Shown: positions 40,767-43,014 of the stretch, in pieces | Layout of the letters: the number at the start of each line of letters is the position of its first letter | Numbering within the stretch: the stretch's first letter is position 1 | From: an uncultured Lachnospiraceae bacterium | GTDB taxonomy: Bacteria; Bacillota; Clostridia; Lachnospirales; Lachnospiraceae | DNA length: 43,014 nucleotides | Assembly: GCA_910585555.1 (NCBI GenBank) | Contig: CAJUFU010000001.1 | Span: 77,182 to 120,195, forward strand | Reading direction: 5' to 3' | Notes under the pieces: model-generated | Databases searched by the model: none | What the model saw: only the letters and a program-made list of their open reading frames with translations | Told to the model about the DNA's origin: nothing | Position numbers and translations under genes: made by a program

Positions 40767-42350
40767 ATGCGCAACAGATTGGGTTTTAAGAAAACAATAT
40801 GTATTGTTCTTTTGTTAGCACTATTGACCGGCTGTAGGTTTGTGTCGGATTTCTCAGTGGAGACTTTGCAAAACAGCGGTGAAGAGGCTGGTCCTGCAAC
40901 GCTTGGTCTCACGCCTGCTTTCGATTACGAGGTGCCTGAAAGTCTGCCGAATATTTTAGTAGACCAGGTGGGCTATGAGCTAGGCAGTAATAAAATAGCG
41001 GTGATAAGAGGAGAACTGCCGCCGGATAATTTTACGATCTACGAGGCGGAGAGTGGTCAGAAAGTCTATGAGGGAAAGATTGAACAGAAGGGCTATGACG
41101 AGACGATCGGTAATTATATCAGTTATGGAGATTTTACCGATTTTAATACGCCGGGAAGTTACTACATAGAAGCGGCGATGATCGGACAGTCTTATCCTTT
41201 TGAGATTTCGGAAGAGCCTTATGAGGAGCTTTTTAGGGCGGTATTGAAGCAGTATTATTATAACCGGTGCGGACTTACCCTTTCAACGGAACTTGCCGGT
41301 GCGAAAGCCCATAATGCCTGTCATTCCAGGGAAGCGCAGATGAAGGAAGAGGCTTCCGTCAAACGGGATGTATCGGGCGGCTGGCATATAGACGAGATGG
41401 GCACCAGGGATGTGGTGAAGGGATGTCAGACAGTCAATTATCTTCTGTTATCCTATGAACTCTATCCGGATATCTTTGAGGAGGATTTGAAAATACCAGA
41501 GAGTGGAAATGGAATTCCGGATGTGTTGGATGAGGTGAAATACGAAATAGATTGGCTGCTCAAGATGCAGGATGCCACCAGTGGCGCTGTGTATGCTTCC
41601 GTCAACAGTGTAGACAATAAAACGGCCGGCTATATTCTCTATATTGATGGTGTTACCATGAGCGCAACGATTCAATTTGCGGCAACCATGGCCAGGTTTA
41701 GTTATATCTATCAGAATTATGACAGAATGTTTGCGACCCAGTGCCTCAAGGCGGCGGACAGGGCGTACCGGTATGCGGAGAAATATCTGGCAGATGTATC
41801 CATGGAGGAATATTTTCATGCGGCGACGGAATTATACCGGGCCACGGGCAATCAAAGGTATCACAGTGTGATCAAGAACTATCTGACGCAGAATCCGGAA
41901 CCGGATATGGATAATGATTTTGTATTCTGGGGTTGTGTGACTTATCTGGCCACCAAACAGAAAGTGGATGTGTCACTCAGCAGCGCAGTCATTCAGATCT
42001 TGATGCACAAAGGAGAACAGATATCCTTTGCCTCCAAAGAGTCCAAGCTTTTGGTAAAGGCTGATGAAAAGCAGAGCAATCATGCAGTGCTTCTAAAAGA
42101 TATGTCCAGGCTTGCGGTGGTAGACCATATTATAACCAACCACGAATATGCTACGGTGATGGAGAATCATATGCATTATATGCTGGGCAGGAACCTGCAG
42201 GCCGTTTCCTATTTGGACGGTGCAGGGGACCGGAGTTACAAAGATATCGATGAAAGTCTGGGCATTATGAATCAAGTAGATTTAAATGCAAAACTTGTAT
42301 TGATGCTGAGTGCGGTCATGGATGATGAGATGGTAGTGGGAGAAGAATAA
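40767..42350 (+). CDS. GH9-like lipoprotein lacking catalytic acid residues
   Basis: The 527-residue lipoprotein has the lipobox LLTG-Cys23 and should be anchored on the outer face of the membrane. An Ig-like cellulase N-terminal domain (about 60-155, ILVDQVGYELGSNKIAVI; NTPGSYYIE) precedes an alpha/alpha barrel of GH9 type. IPESGNGIPDVLDEVKYEIDWLLKMQD is a textbook GH9 segment, and YMLGRNLQAVSYLDGAG is its C-terminal signature. The GGW(Y/H)DAGD catalytic motif reads GGWHIDEMG (residues 204-212), losing both aspartates. The usual NE acid near the end is NQ (Gln503). It is therefore probably a sugar-binding or structural pseudoenzyme rather than a cellulase. The frame is intact, so this is not simple decay. 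Confidence 0.82.
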   Translation: MRNRLGFKKTICIVLLLALLTGCRFVSDFSVETLQNSGEEAGPATLGLTPAFDYEVPESLPNILVDQVGYELGSNKIAVIRGELPPDNFTIYEAESGQKVYEGKIEQKGYDETIGNYISYGDFTDFNTPGSYYIEAAMIGQSYPFEISEEPYEELFRAVLKQYYYNRCGLTLSTELAGAKAHNACHSREAQMKEEASVKRDVSGGWHIDEMGTRDVVKGCQTVNYLLLSYELYPDIFEEDLKIPESGNGIPDVLDEVKYEIDWLLKMQDATSGAVYASVNSVDNKTAGYILYIDGVTMSATIQFAATMARFSYIYQNYDRMFATQCLKAADRAYRYAEKYLADVSMEEYFHAATELYRATGNQRYHSVIKNYLTQNPEPDMDNDFVFWGCVTYLATKQKVDVSLSSAVIQILMHKGEQISFASKESKLLVKADEKQSNHAVLLKDMSRLAVVDHIITNHEYATVMENHMHYMLGRNLQAVSYLDGAGDRSYKDIDESLGIMNQVDLNAKLVLMLSAVMDDEMVVGEE

Positions 42351-42385
42351 AACAAGGAGCTGGGTTATACCAGTTCCTTGTTTTT
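42349..42385. terminator. Bidirectional terminator between GH9 and plsC genes
   Basis: AAAACAAGGAGCTGG (42349-42363) and CCAGTTCCTTGTTTT (42370-42384) form a 15-bp stem with one G-T pair and a 6-base loop. It has A-rich 5' and T-rich 3' flanks that serve both strands. It overlaps the plsC stop. Confidence 0.92.
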
Positions 42386-43003
42386 AAAATACATTTCTTT
42401 GATTGTTTCCTGTATGGTCTCGCTGATGTGACGCCGTGATTCCTTGTCAAGATCTTTGGTGTATATGGGTTTGCCATATTCGATGACAACATGGGTTTTC
42501 TTGATTTTGGGCAGATGGTCTTCAAAAATTGCGCCTGCATTGTTGATACTCATAGGGATGATGGCGCATCCGGTCTTTTCTGCAATCTTAAAACTTGCAC
42601 TGTGAAACTTTAAGAAAGTGTCGGGAACGGGATTGCGGGTGCCTTCCGGGAAGATACAGATGGAAATACCGGCGTGGATTTTGTCAATCGCTTCCAGTAT
42701 GGTTTTCATACTCTGTTTGATATCGCTTCTATCAATGAAAAGGCAGTGCAGATATTTCATCCAGCTAGAGAGCAGAGGAATCTTTAATAGTTCTATTTTG
42801 GCAACATAACCGGTGGGACGCGGTACACGTACATAAGTTAAAACCGTGTCGAAATCACTTCGATGGTTGCCAATATACAGGACGGGTTCATCTTTGGGTA
42901 TGTTCTCTTCCCCGATGGCTGTAACGGATACCCCTGATAAAAACAGTACGCAGCGAAAAGCCCAGTTGACAATCGCTAACGAAGAGCGGTTTTTGCAATC
43001 CAT
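42365..43003 (-). CDS. plsC: 1-acyl-sn-glycerol-3-phosphate acyltransferase
   Basis: It acylates lysophosphatidic acid to phosphatidic acid at the membrane. The 212 residues seen contain the LPLAT motifs NHRSDFD (His and Asp of HxxxxD), IDRSDIKQ, FPEGTRNP (acceptor phosphate site) and IIPMSINNAG, with a membrane-associating N-terminus (AFRCVLFLSGVSV). The ATG at 43003 is only a candidate start: the frame is still open to the window edge and no SD is visible in the 11 remaining bases. The family is usually about 230-250 residues, so the gene may continue outside. It converges on the GH9-like gene with a shared terminator. Confidence 0.9.
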   Translation of the reverse strand: MDCKNRSSLAIVNWAFRCVLFLSGVSVTAIGEENIPKDEPVLYIGNHRSDFDTVLTYVRVPRPTGYVAKIELLKIPLLSSWMKYLHCLFIDRSDIKQSMKTILEAIDKIHAGISICIFPEGTRNPVPDTFLKFHSASFKIAEKTGCAIIPMSINNAGAIFEDHLPKIKKTHVVIEYGKPIYTKDLDKESRRHISETIQETIKEMYFKNKELV

Positions 43004-43014
43004 ATTGAATTTGC

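Overview
The window looks like chromosome of an endospore-forming Clostridia, most likely Lachnospiraceae. The reasons are three sporulation genes (spoVT, spoIID and a spoIIQ-like gene), strong AGGAGG-type ribosome binding sites, a T-box leader on isoleucyl-tRNA synthetase, a class B sortase, and about 50% GC. Genus and species cannot be read from the sequence. No rRNA, tRNA, IS element, CRISPR array or phage gene was seen.

Layout. (1) 1-1600: 3' part of a class B sortase interrupted by an in-frame TAA just before its catalytic cysteine, then spoVT and its terminator. (2) 1735-7288: a tight plus-strand run of nicotinate phosphoribosyltransferase, a secreted FG-GAP/VCBS-like protein, an OmpR-type response regulator, a HAMP/HisKA kinase and a small membrane-anchored protein; the last four overlap or nearly abut. 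(3) 7312-10937: a minus-strand lacI-GH4 pair facing away from a BadF-type sugar kinase, whose promoter carries a near-perfect LacI-type operator. (4) 10938-12622: six 11-bp repeats and a hairpin lead into an unusual amidase-polysaccharide deacetylase fusion. (5) 12777-19628: degV, then a sugar-acid catabolic cluster: FadR-type GntR, GntP permease, IlvD/Edd-family dehydratase, KDPG aldolase and KDG kinase. Together these take up a sugar acid, dehydrate it to 2-keto-3-deoxygluconate, phosphorylate that and cleave it to pyruvate and glyceraldehyde 3-phosphate.

(6) 19629-25948: T-box-controlled ileS and glycogen phosphorylase. (7) 26158-33262: a 1130-residue TPR protein with a degenerate J-like N-terminus, a short HscC-type Hsp70, an AT-rich class III Fic adenylyltransferase gene, and hflX. 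(8) 33459-37023: an aconitase-family hydratase and an EF-hand-like calcium-binding protein with a GTG start. (9) 37131-39149: spoIID and a spoIIQ-like gene whose LytM domain has lost its metal ligands, followed by a long 20-bp-armed hairpin. (10) 39505-43014: an amidohydrolase, a GH9-like lipoprotein lacking the catalytic acid residues, and a convergent plsC acyltransferase that runs to the window edge.

The best candidates for something undescribed are the TPR/J-like-HscC-Fic neighbourhood, the stop-interrupted sortase, the GH9 pseudoenzyme lipoprotein, the amidase-deacetylase fusion with its 11-bp repeat leader, and the long structured intergenic element at 39205-39345.
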